Shown here piece by piece: positions 1-7,895 of a stretch of DNA of 64,000 nucleotides. The notes under the pieces were generated by a model. The model was not told where the DNA came from. It saw only the letters and a list, made by a program, of their open reading frames with translations, and did not search any database. Both the position numbers and the translations under genes were made by a program. This DNA comes from BM506 sp031581485 (GTDB taxonomy: Bacteria > Desulfobacterota > Desulfobulbia > Desulfobulbales > SURF-16). Where the stretch lies: the NCBI GenBank assembly GCA_031581485.1, contig JAVLBA010000002.1, forward strand, positions 1 through 64,000, given 5' to 3'. The stretch's first letter is position 1; the number at the start of each line of letters is the position of its first letter.

Positions 1-17
1 CTTGTTTTTATGTTTTT

Positions 18-43
18 CTTTGTGCCTTCGTGTCTTTGTGGTT
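18..43. repeat. Half-copy of a dispersed CACAAAG-type repeat
   Basis: This stretch, read on the minus strand, begins AACCACAAAGACACGAAGG. It closely matches one arm of the inverted repeat at 41487-41545. Only one arm is visible because the window starts here. It lies just past the 3' end of the lipoprotein operon on the minus strand, where a transcription terminator or repeat element could sit. Confidence 0.5.
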
Positions 44-91
44 CGAATGCAATAACGAAATTCTACACGTACATTTACGTTTTACGGAGTA

Positions 92-727
92 CTAGCGCTG
101 CTTGCGGCTCACCACCCGGGCGCCGGCCATGACCTCGCTCATGTCAACGGCGATATGGGCCAGCATATTGGGCAGGGTGGCGGCGCCGGTGGAGGATCTC
201 ACTTCAGGGACATTAAAGACGGAGAGGAGCCGATTGGGAAGGGAAAGATCAGGATGATCCATAAGCTGGTCCATTACCTGCCTGATAAACCAGACCGTAT
301 TGCCGCTGTTGACATTCAATACCCGCAGGGAAACATCGACCCTGGCGCCTCCCAGCTGGCCGCCGGACATGACATAATTGAGGCGGCCAGCCACCACCAG
401 GTCCACCCCGGCCTGGCGCCCCATCTCCAGGGCCTCGTCAATATTCCCGTAAAAGGCCTGGTCAAAACGCACCATGGCAAAGACCTGTTTTGACAAAAAT
501 ATCTCGTGGAAAAGGGTGCCGACCTGTTGACCATAGGTGGGTTGGGTCCCTGCCGGCACCTGAAAGGGCAGAATCAGGGCGGTGGCCTGATCATACTGCC
601 CGCCCACCGGATAGATATGAACCACCGGAGAGCCGGTGCGCACAGCCACGTGATCTGCTTCGCGGATAGCGCAGCCACTGCCCAGAAGGCAGCCCGCCAG
701 CAGCAAAAGCGAGATAAATTTCCTCAT
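92..727 (-). CDS. Lipoprotein of the FlgO/CsgG-like type
   Basis: A 211-residue protein starting MRKFISLLLL with a lipobox ending LGSGC, so probably an outer-membrane or periplasmic lipoprotein. The body alternates short beta strands with a segment reading AGVDLVVAGRLNYV, then a VSLRVLNVNSG stretch. This recalls the alpha/beta fold shared by FlgO, CsgG and LpoB-type lipoproteins. That is a resemblance I infer by eye, weaker than for its two upstream paralogues. I chose the start at 727 because it follows GGGAGGTGTC and gives a clean signal peptide; the longer reading frame to 883 overlaps the upstream gene. Last gene of a five-gene minus-strand unit. Confidence 0.8.
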   Translation of the reverse strand: MRKFISLLLLAGCLLGSGCAIREADHVAVRTGSPVVHIYPVGGQYDQATALILPFQVPAGTQPTYGQQVGTLFHEIFLSKQVFAMVRFDQAFYGNIDEALEMGRQAGVDLVVAGRLNYVMSGGQLGGARVDVSLRVLNVNSGNTVWFIRQVMDQLMDHPDLSLPNRLLSVFNVPEVRSSTGAATLPNMLAHIAVDMSEVMAGARVVSRKQR

Positions 728-737
728 GACACCTCCC

Positions 738-1331
738 TTAACGTTCATAGACGGAAAGCCTCCCGTCCACCAGGGAACCATCGCCGGCCAGCAGATAATT
801 GATATTATGTGTGCGCTGCAGCTCCATGCCGGCCACAGAGAGCACATCCTGGGAGCCGGCGGCCAGCAGACGGACATTAACAATCACCGTGGTGGGAGTC
901 AGGGAATAGGTGCCGCTGACAATACTCTGCACCTGCTGCCCCTTGGCAAGCAGGGCTGCGTTACGGCTGAGCAAAAGCTCGCCCGCCTGGTCGCGGATGA
1001 ACACTGCCTGTGCCTTGCGCACCTCTGCCACCTGGAACCCATACCGAAAGAGGCAGGTGGAAAGGGCTTCGGTCAAGGTGCGCCCAAAGGCCGAGGTTTC
1101 CTGGAGATTGTCCAGGTTCACCATGCTGGTGAGGATGATCCGTTCGCCGTTACCGGCGCCTCCCCCCCTGGCCGCCACAAGCTGGCGGGCCAGATAATCA
1201 CCGAAGCCGAAAAAATCAGGGCTCACCACCGACACCGTGCCCCCTGGTTTCGCTCCCCCACAACCGGCCAGACCTGCCACCAGCATGAGCAGAAGCGCTC
1301 CTGTTTTTGTGATATTGCTCATTTTTTTCAA
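738..1331 (-). CDS. FlgO-domain lipoprotein
   Basis: A 197-residue lipoprotein: signal peptide MSNITKTGALLLM followed by lipobox LAGC. The body carries a FlgO-type domain, with a motif like TSMVNLDNLQETSAFGRTLTE, then a VSGTYSLTPTTVIVNVRLL stretch and a conserved tail. In Vibrio, FlgO-family lipoproteins take part in outer-membrane steps of flagellar assembly. Here the cluster is 12 kb from the flagellar genes, so a flagellar role is an inference. Start: TTG at 1331 has AAAGG eight bases upstream; ATG at 1322 is an alternative that better fits a signal peptide. It is separated by only ten bases from the next gene, as expected in one operon. Confidence 0.8.
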   Translation of the reverse strand: MKKMSNITKTGALLLMLVAGLAGCGGAKPGGTVSVVSPDFFGFGDYLARQLVAARGGGAGNGERIILTSMVNLDNLQETSAFGRTLTEALSTCLFRYGFQVAEVRKAQAVFIRDQAGELLLSRNAALLAKGQQVQSIVSGTYSLTPTTVIVNVRLLAAGSQDVLSVAGMELQRTHNINYLLAGDGSLVDGRLSVYER

Positions 1332-1336
1332 GATGC

Positions 1337-1630
1337 CTACCTTTGCTGGGCAATGATTTTATCCGCCCGTTGGCGGCCAATCACGGCGTTATCATGGAGC
1401 TGCTGACTCATGGCCATAGTAGCGGCCACGGCAAATTGCTGCCTGGCCAGGAGATAATGGCCTGCGCCCAGAGAAACAACGGCCTGCTCATAGCGACTGC
1501 GGGCCTTTTCCTCAAGGGCCATTTGGTCCGGCCCTAAACCATCCGAGCCCGGGCCGCTGACACAACCAGGCATTGCCCCCAGCAGCAGGGCCAGGAGCAG
1601 CCCTGTTTTTTTCCTGGAGCTATTTTTCAT
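1337..1630 (-). CDS. Small helical lipoprotein
   Basis: A 97-residue protein with a basic N-terminus (MKNSSRKK), a hydrophobic stretch and a lipobox ending MPGC, so probably lipid-modified. The mature part is predicted helical, with an alternating pattern of Ala, Arg and Gln like one or two TPR-type helices (EKARSRYEQAVVSLGAGHYL). DUF4398-type lipoproteins look like this, but I cannot assign it firmly. It overlaps the upstream gene's stop by four bases and lies between two FlgO-domain genes, so it is co-transcribed and may form a complex with them. Confidence 0.75.
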   Translation of the reverse strand: MKNSSRKKTGLLLALLLGAMPGCVSGPGSDGLGPDQMALEEKARSRYEQAVVSLGAGHYLLARQQFAVAATMAMSQQLHDNAVIGRQRADKIIAQQR

Positions 1631-2379
1631 TTCTGCGCCTCTCCATCACCGGGGAAATCCTCGATGGCCACCTGCTGGATCGGTGTGGGCAGGGGCTGGC
1701 CACTATCCTTGAGCATGGCCTCTACAAGTCCGTCCATCTTAAAAGCAAGGGAGCTGCTGGCCAGCAGCAGGCCGGTACCGTTTTCAAGAAGCCGGACCTG
1801 GACAAAAATCTGGCCGTCTGCCACCGAATAGGTGCCCGCCACCACGGCATCCGCCTGATGCACATAGCTCAGTTCATTCATGTCCCGGGACAGGGCATAT
1901 TCCCCATGTCCCTGGCTGATCTGCATGGCGGGCATCATCCGGATATCAAACACATCCACCCTGCGGCGCTGCAGCTCATGGAGCATCTGCTCAGCCAGAT
2001 AACGACCCAGGGCCGAAGTTTCATAGATCTGGTCAAGGTTAACAAAAGTGGCCACCGTCACCCGCAACTCACCGGCCACCGGCTCCTTGCTGCCGGCCAG
2101 AAGCTGGGCAGCCAGCTCCCGAACCCGTAATCTCAACTGAATCCCGGTTTCAGCAGGCATAACCTCCCTGCTGCCGCCGGTGAGCCACGGCCAGGAGAAA
2201 CGCTCTCCCGGCTTTTCAGCCATAAAAACACGGGGAGTGCGATAGACATAATCACCGGGCACCCCATGGGGATGATCCAGACCATATTGCCTGAGCATCA
2301 CGTCATCAGCGCTGTGAGCCGCACCGCCTAACAGATAAAGCCCGGCCAAGAACACCAGACCAAAGGTTTTTTTTCTCAT
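1627..2379 (-). CDS. FlgO-domain exported protein
   Basis: A 250-residue exported protein: MRKKTFGLVFLAGLYLLGG, cleavage near AAHSA, no lipobox cysteine. The clearest FlgO domain of the cluster runs from about residue 110 to 225, with TVATFVNLDQIYETSALGRY and a VVAGTYSVADGQIFVQVRLL motif. FlgO-family proteins are outer-membrane associated and act with FlgP and FlgT in Vibrio flagella. Several ATGs are clustered at 2400, 2391, 2385 and 2379; I prefer 2379 because GGTG lies upstream and the signal peptide then starts correctly. Function here is inferred only from the domain. Confidence 0.8.
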   Translation of the reverse strand: MRKKTFGLVFLAGLYLLGGAAHSADDVMLRQYGLDHPHGVPGDYVYRTPRVFMAEKPGERFSWPWLTGGSREVMPAETGIQLRLRVRELAAQLLAGSKEPVAGELRVTVATFVNLDQIYETSALGRYLAEQMLHELQRRRVDVFDIRMMPAMQISQGHGEYALSRDMNELSYVHQADAVVAGTYSVADGQIFVQVRLLENGTGLLLASSSLAFKMDGLVEAMLKDSGQPLPTPIQQVAIEDFPGDGEAQK

Positions 2380-2404
2380 CGTCATCACCATAAGATCCAT
2401 CTCA

Positions 2405-2638
2405 TTATTGGCTAACCTGATAAGGGGAAGAGCCATGGGGCAGCACAGCCCACGCCGGGCCATCCAGATCCAGCCTTGAAGGGCGCTCGGTGCCGGCCGG
2501 ATAAACCACCGGCACCGGCCGCTGCTCATCGACAATCCGCAAAAGCGGATCCAAATCAAGCCCCAGGGGATTGGCCAGGCGTGAAGAGGAGGTGCAGCCG
2601 GCCAACAAGCAGCATACCAGTAGATAAACAAGCCTCAT
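2405..2638 (-). CDS. Small lipoprotein, first gene of the FlgO-type cluster
   Basis: A 77-residue lipoprotein: MRLVYLLVCCLLAGC is a compact signal peptide with a good lipobox (LAGC), followed by a Ser-rich tether and a short acidic/proline-containing body. A longer frame reaching 2746 exists, but its extra N-terminus is not signal-like. Start 2638 follows GAGGTG at a normal distance. I do not recognise the mature domain. It is the promoter-proximal gene of the five-gene lipoprotein unit; the space upstream must hold the promoter. Confidence 0.75.
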   Translation of the reverse strand: MRLVYLLVCCLLAGCTSSSRLANPLGLDLDPLLRIVDEQRPVPVVYPAGTERPSRLDLDGPAWAVLPHGSSPYQVSQ

Positions 2639-3050
2639 GGTCCACACCTCTGCACTCTTTATCCAAAACGTCATTGTTTTATCCCTCTGACAGGTTCCTG
2701 ACAGTAGTGGCAATTTTTTCCCACTGGCCTCCCGGCCCCACGACACTGATCGACACAGCGACAGACATGTAATTACAACTGGTTACACCTCATGCCGTTG
2801 TCGACCAGCCAACCCTGGCCGGCACCCTCTGGCTATCAATGCATGTCTCATGCCAGCACAAAGTTGGCATTGCCCTGCCACCATTTTTTTTCAAAAATAT
2901 ATTGCCAAACCTAAAAAGATGTATATACTTGTATGGTTCTGGTGTGGAGAAACAGCTCTTTTTTTTCTCCCTGTAATTTCAGATAGTTGTCACCAAAAGC
3001 CAGGGTAAGCCCTTTGACTTCTCATAAATTTCCGTGGAGGAAATATATTT
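2639..3050. other. Divergent intergenic region
   Basis: A 412-base gap between the minus-strand lipoprotein cluster and plus-strand rpoZ. It must hold promoters in both directions. On the plus strand a good promoter is visible at 2902-2929. I did not find a convincing minus-strand promoter, an RNA gene or a credible small protein here. Confidence 0.6.
2902..2929 (+). promoter_or_regulatory. Sigma70-type promoter of rpoZ
   Basis: TTGCCA, 16 bases, then TATACT: five of six matches in each hexamer. It reads toward rpoZ, predicts a start near 2936 and leaves an untranslated leader of about 115 bases. The region is AT-rich compared with its surroundings, as promoters here tend to be. Confidence 0.6.
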
Positions 3051-3323
3051 ATGGCCAGAATCACCGTTCAAGACTGCCTGAGTAAAATTGGCAATGAAAA
3101 TCGTTTTTCCCTTATTCACCTGGGTGTTGCCCGGGTAAAACAACACCGCAAAGGTCAGCCCTTTCTGGTCAAGGGCAAGAATAAGGAAACCGTCATGACC
3201 CTGCGGGAAATTGCCGCCGGCAAGGTGACCTTTGACAACATCAAATCCCTGGGCCAGGCCCCACAGGCCGAAACAGACGATGCTGATACCGCCGGCACCG
3301 CTGCCCCAGAAACAGACAAATAA
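3051..3323 (+). CDS. rpoZ: RNA polymerase omega subunit
   Basis: A 90-residue omega subunit, which binds the beta-prime subunit and helps core RNA polymerase assemble; in many bacteria it is part of a ppGpp-binding site. Recognised from MARITVQDCL at the N-terminus, the NRFSLIHLGVARVKQ segment and the VMTLREIAAGKV motif. The acidic, Ala-rich tail after residue 70 is typical. Start at 3051 has GTGGAGG ten bases upstream. It precedes dnaJ by 87 bases; dksA, which also acts on RNA polymerase, lies 1.8 kb further on. Confidence 0.95.
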   Translation: MARITVQDCLSKIGNENRFSLIHLGVARVKQHRKGQPFLVKGKNKETVMTLREIAAGKVTFDNIKSLGQAPQAETDDADTAGTAAPETDK

Positions 3324-3410
3324 TCGCCCAACAGCCCTTCTTCTCTACCCTTGCATGGCAGATGGAGGGGGCCGTTTATCCTGTAAACAAAAGCCCTTTT
3401 AGTTTTTCCT

Positions 3411-4523
3411 ATGGATCAAGATTTCTACAAGACCCTTGGGGTGGATCGCTCCGCCTCTGCCGCTGAAATAAAAAAAGCCTATCGCAGCCAAGCCATGAAG
3501 CACCACCCGGATCGCAACCCGGGGAATAAAGAGGCTGAAGAGTTCTTCAGGGCCGCCTCCGAGGCCTATGAAGTTCTCAGCGACAGCAACAAAAGAACGA
3601 TCTACGACCAGTATGGCGCCGAAGGATTGCGCAGTTCCGGCTTCCGGGGTGGTGCCGGCAATTTCGAAGATATCTTCTCCAATTTTGGCGATATCTTCGG
3701 TGATCTGTTCGGCTTTAGCGGCGGTCGCAGGGAGCAAAACGGCCCGATACAGGGCGCTGATCTGCGCTATGATCTCACCATCCCCTTCATGGACGCCATC
3801 CATGGCTGCGAACATGAGGTTGAGATAACCAAACGGGACACCTGCTGGACCTGTGAGGGAAGCGGAGTCCGGCCCGGCCATCAACCACAGACATGCGGCA
3901 TGTGTCATGGCTCCGGCCAGGTCACCCGCTCTCAGGGCTTTTTCCGGGTGGCCACTCCCTGCCCGGAATGTCGCGGCCAGGGTCAGATCATCAAGGATCC
4001 CTGCACCGACTGCAACGGCAGCGGCCTGGTCCGCAAAACCAAGAGCGTCTCCCTGAATATTCCGGCCGGCGTTGACACCGGGGCCCGCATGCGGCTGCGC
4101 GGCGAAGGTGAAGGCGGCCGGCGCGGCGGCCCCGCCGGGGATCTCTATATTGTCATCCATGTGGAACCCCACGAATTCTTCGAGCGCGATGGTGACCGCA
4201 TTTTCTGTACCTTGCCGTTGACCATGACCCAGGCGGCCCTGGGCTGTACCCTGGATATCCCCACCGTGGATGGGGAAACCACCTTCAGCTTCCCCAAGGG
4301 TGTGCAGTCGGGCCAGACTTTTACCCTGGCCGGCAAGGGCGCCCCCAGCCTCCGCACCCGCAGTGTCGGCGACATGGTCATAGAAGTGCAGGTGGCGACC
4401 CCTGCCAAACTGACCAAGAGACAGGTGGAACTCCTGGAGGAATTCGCCGAAATTGAAGACGCCAAGGAGTCTGACAGCGGCTTCTTCTCCCGCCTCTTCA
4501 AAAAGAGCGAGCAAACCCAATGA
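3411..4523 (+). CDS. dnaJ: Chaperone DnaJ
   Basis: Hsp40 co-chaperone that stimulates DnaK ATPase and delivers unfolded proteins. All standard parts are present in 370 residues: J domain with HPD at residues 32-34, a short Gly/Phe-rich linker (FRGGAGNFEDIF), and a cysteine-rich domain with four CxxCxGxG repeats (CWTCEGSG, CGMCHGSG, CPECRGQG, CTDCNGSG) that bind two zincs. C-terminal substrate-binding domains follow. Its last four bases overlap the start of moaC (ATGA), so the two are translationally coupled. dnaK and grpE are not in this window. Confidence 0.97.
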   Translation: MDQDFYKTLGVDRSASAAEIKKAYRSQAMKHHPDRNPGNKEAEEFFRAASEAYEVLSDSNKRTIYDQYGAEGLRSSGFRGGAGNFEDIFSNFGDIFGDLFGFSGGRREQNGPIQGADLRYDLTIPFMDAIHGCEHEVEITKRDTCWTCEGSGVRPGHQPQTCGMCHGSGQVTRSQGFFRVATPCPECRGQGQIIKDPCTDCNGSGLVRKTKSVSLNIPAGVDTGARMRLRGEGEGGRRGGPAGDLYIVIHVEPHEFFERDGDRIFCTLPLTMTQAALGCTLDIPTVDGETTFSFPKGVQSGQTFTLAGKGAPSLRTRSVGDMVIEVQVATPAKLTKRQVELLEEFAEIEDAKESDSGFFSRLFKKSEQTQ

Positions 4524-5002
4524 CAGGCGACAAAGAATTCAGCCACTTTGACGAGGCCGGCAATGCCCGCATGGTGGATGTGAGCGCCAAGCTCGACACC
4601 ACCCGGCAGGCCACGGCCCACGGCGTAATCACCATGAGCCCCTCCTGCTTCGCCCTGGTCAGCAAGGGCTCCATGGCCAAGGGTGACGTCCTGGGGGTTG
4701 CCAGGCTGGCCGGGATCATGGCCGCCAAAAAAGTGGACAGCCTCATCCCCCTCACCCACCCCCTGCCCATCACCAAGGCGGATGTGGAATTTATATTGGA
4801 TGCATCCTCTTCGGCCATTACTATTCTTGCCACAGTGGGTATCACCGGCAAGACCGGCGTGGAGATGGAGGCCCTCACAGCCGTCTCCGTGGCCGCCCTG
4901 ACTATTTACGACATGTGCAAGGCCGTTGATAAAGGCATGGAAATTTCAAATATCCATCTGCTCAAAAAAAGTGGTGGCAAAAGCGGCACCTATGTACGAT
5001 AG
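4520..5002 (+). CDS. moaC: Cyclic pyranopterin monophosphate synthase MoaC
   Basis: Converts the 3',8-cyclo-GTP product of MoaA to cyclic pyranopterin monophosphate, an early step of molybdenum cofactor synthesis. 160 residues, normal length. Family signatures: SLIPLTHPLPI at residues 74-84, GKTGVEMEALTAVSVAALT, and the catalytic pair Asp131 and Lys134, spaced three apart as in E. coli. It overlaps dnaJ by four bases; no other moa gene is nearby. Molybdenum or tungsten enzymes such as formate dehydrogenase would need this pathway, but none is seen here. Confidence 0.96.
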   Translation: MTGDKEFSHFDEAGNARMVDVSAKLDTTRQATAHGVITMSPSCFALVSKGSMAKGDVLGVARLAGIMAAKKVDSLIPLTHPLPITKADVEFILDASSSAITILATVGITGKTGVEMEALTAVSVAALTIYDMCKAVDKGMEISNIHLLKKSGGKSGTYVR

Positions 5003-5120
5003 TTTCATACTGATCTGCTTTTATTGTCTTATTTAACAACAAGAGGCGACTGCTTCTTCTTTGACATCTCAAAAAAGTCTGGCTTTTCAGATGCGTCGCC
5101 AGCACCATAGGAGATATGCC

Positions 5121-5483
5121 ATGAATAAAGAACAACTGGCCTATTTTAAAGAAAAGCTTGAAGAAATGAGCGAAGAGGTCATGGCAGGGGCGGACAAGAC
5201 CCTTCACGAGATGACTGACAGCGCCAGCAATTACCCTGATCCGGCCGACCGCGCCACCGCAGAATCAGACCGTAATTTCGAGCTGCGCATCCGTGACCGT
5301 GAACGAAAGCTCCTGGCCAAGATCAAAGAGGCCATGGACCGCATTGAAGACCAGAGCTTCGGCATCTGTGACGACTGCGGTGATGATATAAGCGAAAAAC
5401 GTCTTGAGGCCCGGCCGGTCACCACCCTGTGCATCAACTGTAAAACCAGGCAGGAAAATGATGAAAAGGCCAAGGTGGGCTGA
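5121..5483 (+). CDS. dksA: DksA/TraR-family transcription factor
   Basis: A 120-residue protein that enters the RNA polymerase secondary channel, usually with ppGpp. The N-terminal half is a coiled coil whose tip carries DPADRATAESD, the acidic DxxDxA-type motif. The C-terminal zinc finger is complete: CDDC, 17 residues, CINC. I placed the start at 5121, where AGGAG stands seven bases upstream, rather than at the longer frame starting 5061, whose extra N-terminus does not look like the family. A small hairpin terminator follows at 5529. Confidence 0.93.
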   Translation: MNKEQLAYFKEKLEEMSEEVMAGADKTLHEMTDSASNYPDPADRATAESDRNFELRIRDRERKLLAKIKEAMDRIEDQSFGICDDCGDDISEKRLEARPVTTLCINCKTRQENDEKAKVG

Positions 5484-5528
5484 TCTCCTTTCCTGATTAC
5501 CGCCACATGCTGCTTCTCATCAAGACCA

Positions 5529-5550
5529 GACCGGTAAATGTCCGGTTTTT
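5529..5550 (+). terminator. Short rho-independent terminator after dksA
   Basis: ACCGG and CCGGT form a five-pair GC-rich stem with a seven-base loop, followed by a run of T. It would end dksA transcription 50 bases past its stop and just before the next gene. Confidence 0.55.
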
Positions 5551-5564
5551 AAGCGTGAATAATA

Positions 5565-6566
5565 ATGCCTGAGTTACGTAAAGATCCTGTCCTGGGGCGC
5601 TGGATTATCATTGCCAAAGAACGCGGCAAGCGACCCACCGACTTCATTATCAGTGAACCTGCCAGCAAAGGCGGCTTCTGCCCCTTGTGTCCCGGCAATG
5701 AAAAAACAACCCCTCCCGAGGTTCTCGGCTACGGCGGTCCAGGCCGTCTCCCCAACACCCCGGGCTGGACCTTGCGGGTGGTGCCCAACAAATATCCTGC
5801 CCTGGTTATTGAAGGCGATGTGAACAAGGAAGGGGAAGGCCTCTACGACAAGATGAACGGCATTGGCGCCCACGAAGTCATCATTGAGACGCCAAACCAT
5901 GAAGAATTCTTCACCCAACTCCCCTTTGAACGGATGCAGGATGTCTTTCTGGCCTTCCGTGACCGCCTGGTGGACCTGAGCCGTGACGAACGGTTCAAAT
6001 ATGTGATGCTTTTCAAGAATCACGGCCGGGCCGCCGGCGCCTCCCTGGAACACTCCCATTCCCAGCTTGTCGCCCTGCCCATCCTGCCCCGGATGATTGT
6101 CTCTGAACTGGCCGGCAGTCTCTCTTACTACAAGTATAAAGAGCGCTGTGTCTACTGCGACATTATCCGCCAGGAGAGCAAAGAGCAGAGCCGCCTGGTG
6201 TGCGAGAATGAACATTTTATCGTCATCACCCCCTGGGCGCCCCGCTCGCCCTTTGAAATGTGGCTGCTGCCCAAGCAGCACGCCTCCTCCTATATCACCC
6301 AAAGCCATGACCAGTTCCAGGCCCTGACCCGGATTTTTGGCGAGGCCATGGCCCGGCTGGAGGCGTGTATCCCCAATGTGCCCTATAATTTTGTTTTGCA
6401 CGGCGCCCCCTTGCGCTCAGACCCCCTGCGCCATTACCACTGGCATTTTGAGATCATGCCCAAGCTCACCAATATTGCCGGATTTGAATGGGGTTCCGGC
6501 TTTTACATAAACCCCACTCCCCCTGAAGACGCGGCCCGCTACCTGCGCGAGGTCTCCCTTACCTAA
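5565..6566 (+). CDS. galT: GalT-type nucleotidylyltransferase (galactose-1-P uridylyltransferase family)
   Basis: A 333-residue HIT-superfamily enzyme that moves a nucleotidyl group between sugar phosphates through a uridylyl- or adenylyl-histidine. It has a zinc pair Cys39-x2-Cys42 and the active-site motif HSHSQ at residues 163-167, where the second His is the expected nucleophile. The second half has CVYC and HYHWHFEIMP. Classical GalT has HPHxQ; HSHSQ is closer to plant ADP-glucose phosphorylase, from memory. No galK or galE is adjacent, so a role in glycogen or nucleotide-sugar metabolism is as likely as galactose use. Family secure, substrate open. Confidence 0.85.
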   Translation: MPELRKDPVLGRWIIIAKERGKRPTDFIISEPASKGGFCPLCPGNEKTTPPEVLGYGGPGRLPNTPGWTLRVVPNKYPALVIEGDVNKEGEGLYDKMNGIGAHEVIIETPNHEEFFTQLPFERMQDVFLAFRDRLVDLSRDERFKYVMLFKNHGRAAGASLEHSHSQLVALPILPRMIVSELAGSLSYYKYKERCVYCDIIRQESKEQSRLVCENEHFIVITPWAPRSPFEMWLLPKQHASSYITQSHDQFQALTRIFGEAMARLEACIPNVPYNFVLHGAPLRSDPLRHYHWHFEIMPKLTNIAGFEWGSGFYINPTPPEDAARYLREVSLT

Positions 6567-6617
6567 ATCGTGCCAAGCAACTAGCTTGATTTGTCAGCAA
6601 CCCAGACAAGGTGCATT

Positions 6618-6968
6618 ATGAAAAAGATCCTACTTGTTGATGATGAAGAGTCGATCCACCTCCTCTACCGTGAGGAGCTTGAAGAGGCCGGCTATGAGGT
6701 GCACTCCGCCCTGTCGGGTGATGAGGCTTTGAACACCCTGGATATCCTCAAACCAGACCTGGTGATCCTTGACATCAATATGCCGGGCCTAAACGGCATT
6801 GACACCCTGCGCCAGATGAAGGAAAAAATGCCGGAAATGCCGGTGATTCTCAGTTCCGCCTATCAGGAGTTCAAGCAGGATCTGGCCTCCTGGGCCTCTG
6901 ACGATTATATCGTCAAATCATCCGACTTGACCGAGCTCCTGGAGTCGGTCCACAGACATCTTGCCTAA
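6618..6968 (+). CDS. Single-domain response regulator
   Basis: A 116-residue receiver domain with no output domain. It starts MKKILLVDDEES, with the acidic pair at the N-terminal strand, the phosphoacceptor Asp in LVILDINMPG, a Ser in the VILSS strand and Lys in DYIVKSSD. Such stand-alone receivers act by docking onto partners or as phosphate relays. Start at 6618 follows AAGGTG; the longer frame from 6591 adds residues outside the fold. There is no kinase next to it; the downstream neighbour is a FolE2-family protein 29 bases away. Confidence 0.88.
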   Translation: MKKILLVDDEESIHLLYREELEEAGYEVHSALSGDEALNTLDILKPDLVILDINMPGLNGIDTLRQMKEKMPEMPVILSSAYQEFKQDLASWASDDYIVKSSDLTELLESVHRHLA

Positions 6969-6997
6969 TCCCTCTCCCTTTTGCTGCATCCTTGACC

Positions 6998-7741
6998 ATG
7001 AAAGATATTCAGAGCCAGCATGACCACCGCCGGATCAGCATTGAAAAGGTGGGGGTCAAAGAGATCTCCTACCCCATCAAGGTCCTGGACAAGACCCATC
7101 ATCACCAGCACACTGTGGCCACCGTCAATATGTCGGTGAATCTTCCCCACCATTTCAAGGGGACCCACATGAGCCGCTTTATCGAGATCCTCAACCGCTT
7201 CCACGGTGATATCAATGTCCGCAGCTTCCATCTCATTCTGGAGGAGATGAAAGAAAAACTGGAGGCGGAGCAGGCCCATATGGAGGTGGAATTCCCCTAT
7301 TTCCTCCAGAAAAAAACCGGGAGCAAGACAGGCCTGCTCAGAGAGTATAGCTGCAAGATGCACGGCGCCTACGACTCCAAGGATGACCTCACCCTGGAGT
7401 TCCGGGTGCCCATTGCCCCGCCCGGGGTGGAGCAGGCCGGCGAAGGACTGCCTGAATCCCTGGGCCATTGGGGCAATGCCGACATCTGCGTCCGTTTTCG
7501 CCATTTCATCTGGATCGAGGATCTCATTGAGATGGTGGAGGAAGTCACCAGCCATGAACTCAAGTGGTCCGCCAGCCAATCTGACCCCAACCAGCACCCC
7601 CTCTCCGTTGAGCAGCTGGCCAAGAATCTTGGTCAACGCCTCAATGATCACCCCGACCTCTCCTGGTTCTGTGTGACGGTGGAAAACCTCTCTGAGGGCT
7701 TTTCAACCTTTGCCACCATGGTCGGCCCCCAGGACGCGTAA
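6998..7741 (+). CDS. FolE2-family protein (GTP cyclohydrolase IB) without the catalytic motif
   Basis: A 247-residue protein whose first 130 residues fit GTP cyclohydrolase FolE2: VGVKEISYPIKV, TVATVNMSVNLP, FKGTHMSRFIEIL. FolE2 enzymes then have CPCSK, with the metal-binding catalytic Cys, and later an ExIHxH-like motif. Here those places read VPIAPPG (137-143) and ENLSEGF (229-235), so the catalytic Cys, its Lys and the late His are gone. The LKRxDE segment is also replaced. The reading frame is open throughout, so this is not a simple frameshift. Probably a paralogue with another role, or non-catalytic. ATG at 6998 is preferred to TTG at 6992; neither has a strong ribosome site. Confidence 0.8.
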   Translation: MKDIQSQHDHRRISIEKVGVKEISYPIKVLDKTHHHQHTVATVNMSVNLPHHFKGTHMSRFIEILNRFHGDINVRSFHLILEEMKEKLEAEQAHMEVEFPYFLQKKTGSKTGLLREYSCKMHGAYDSKDDLTLEFRVPIAPPGVEQAGEGLPESLGHWGNADICVRFRHFIWIEDLIEMVEEVTSHELKWSASQSDPNQHPLSVEQLAKNLGQRLNDHPDLSWFCVTVENLSEGFSTFATMVGPQDA

Positions 7742-7895
7742 CCGGCGCCACAGCCCCCCTCTCTTCCAACACCCACAGCAGGCGGACACAATGGCGCCAC
7801 TTTCCTCTGGTCTATTGGGGCAGGCAGGGGTATAGTCCTTGGTTTCTGTTTGCCCGAGAGCCCCTTTGCCAATCACTTATCCCCATGGAATCACC

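Noticed and set aside
2860..2880. TTGGCATTGCCCTGCC upstream of rpoZ as a sigma54 promoter
   Set aside because: Spacing is one base short and a better sigma70 match lies closer.
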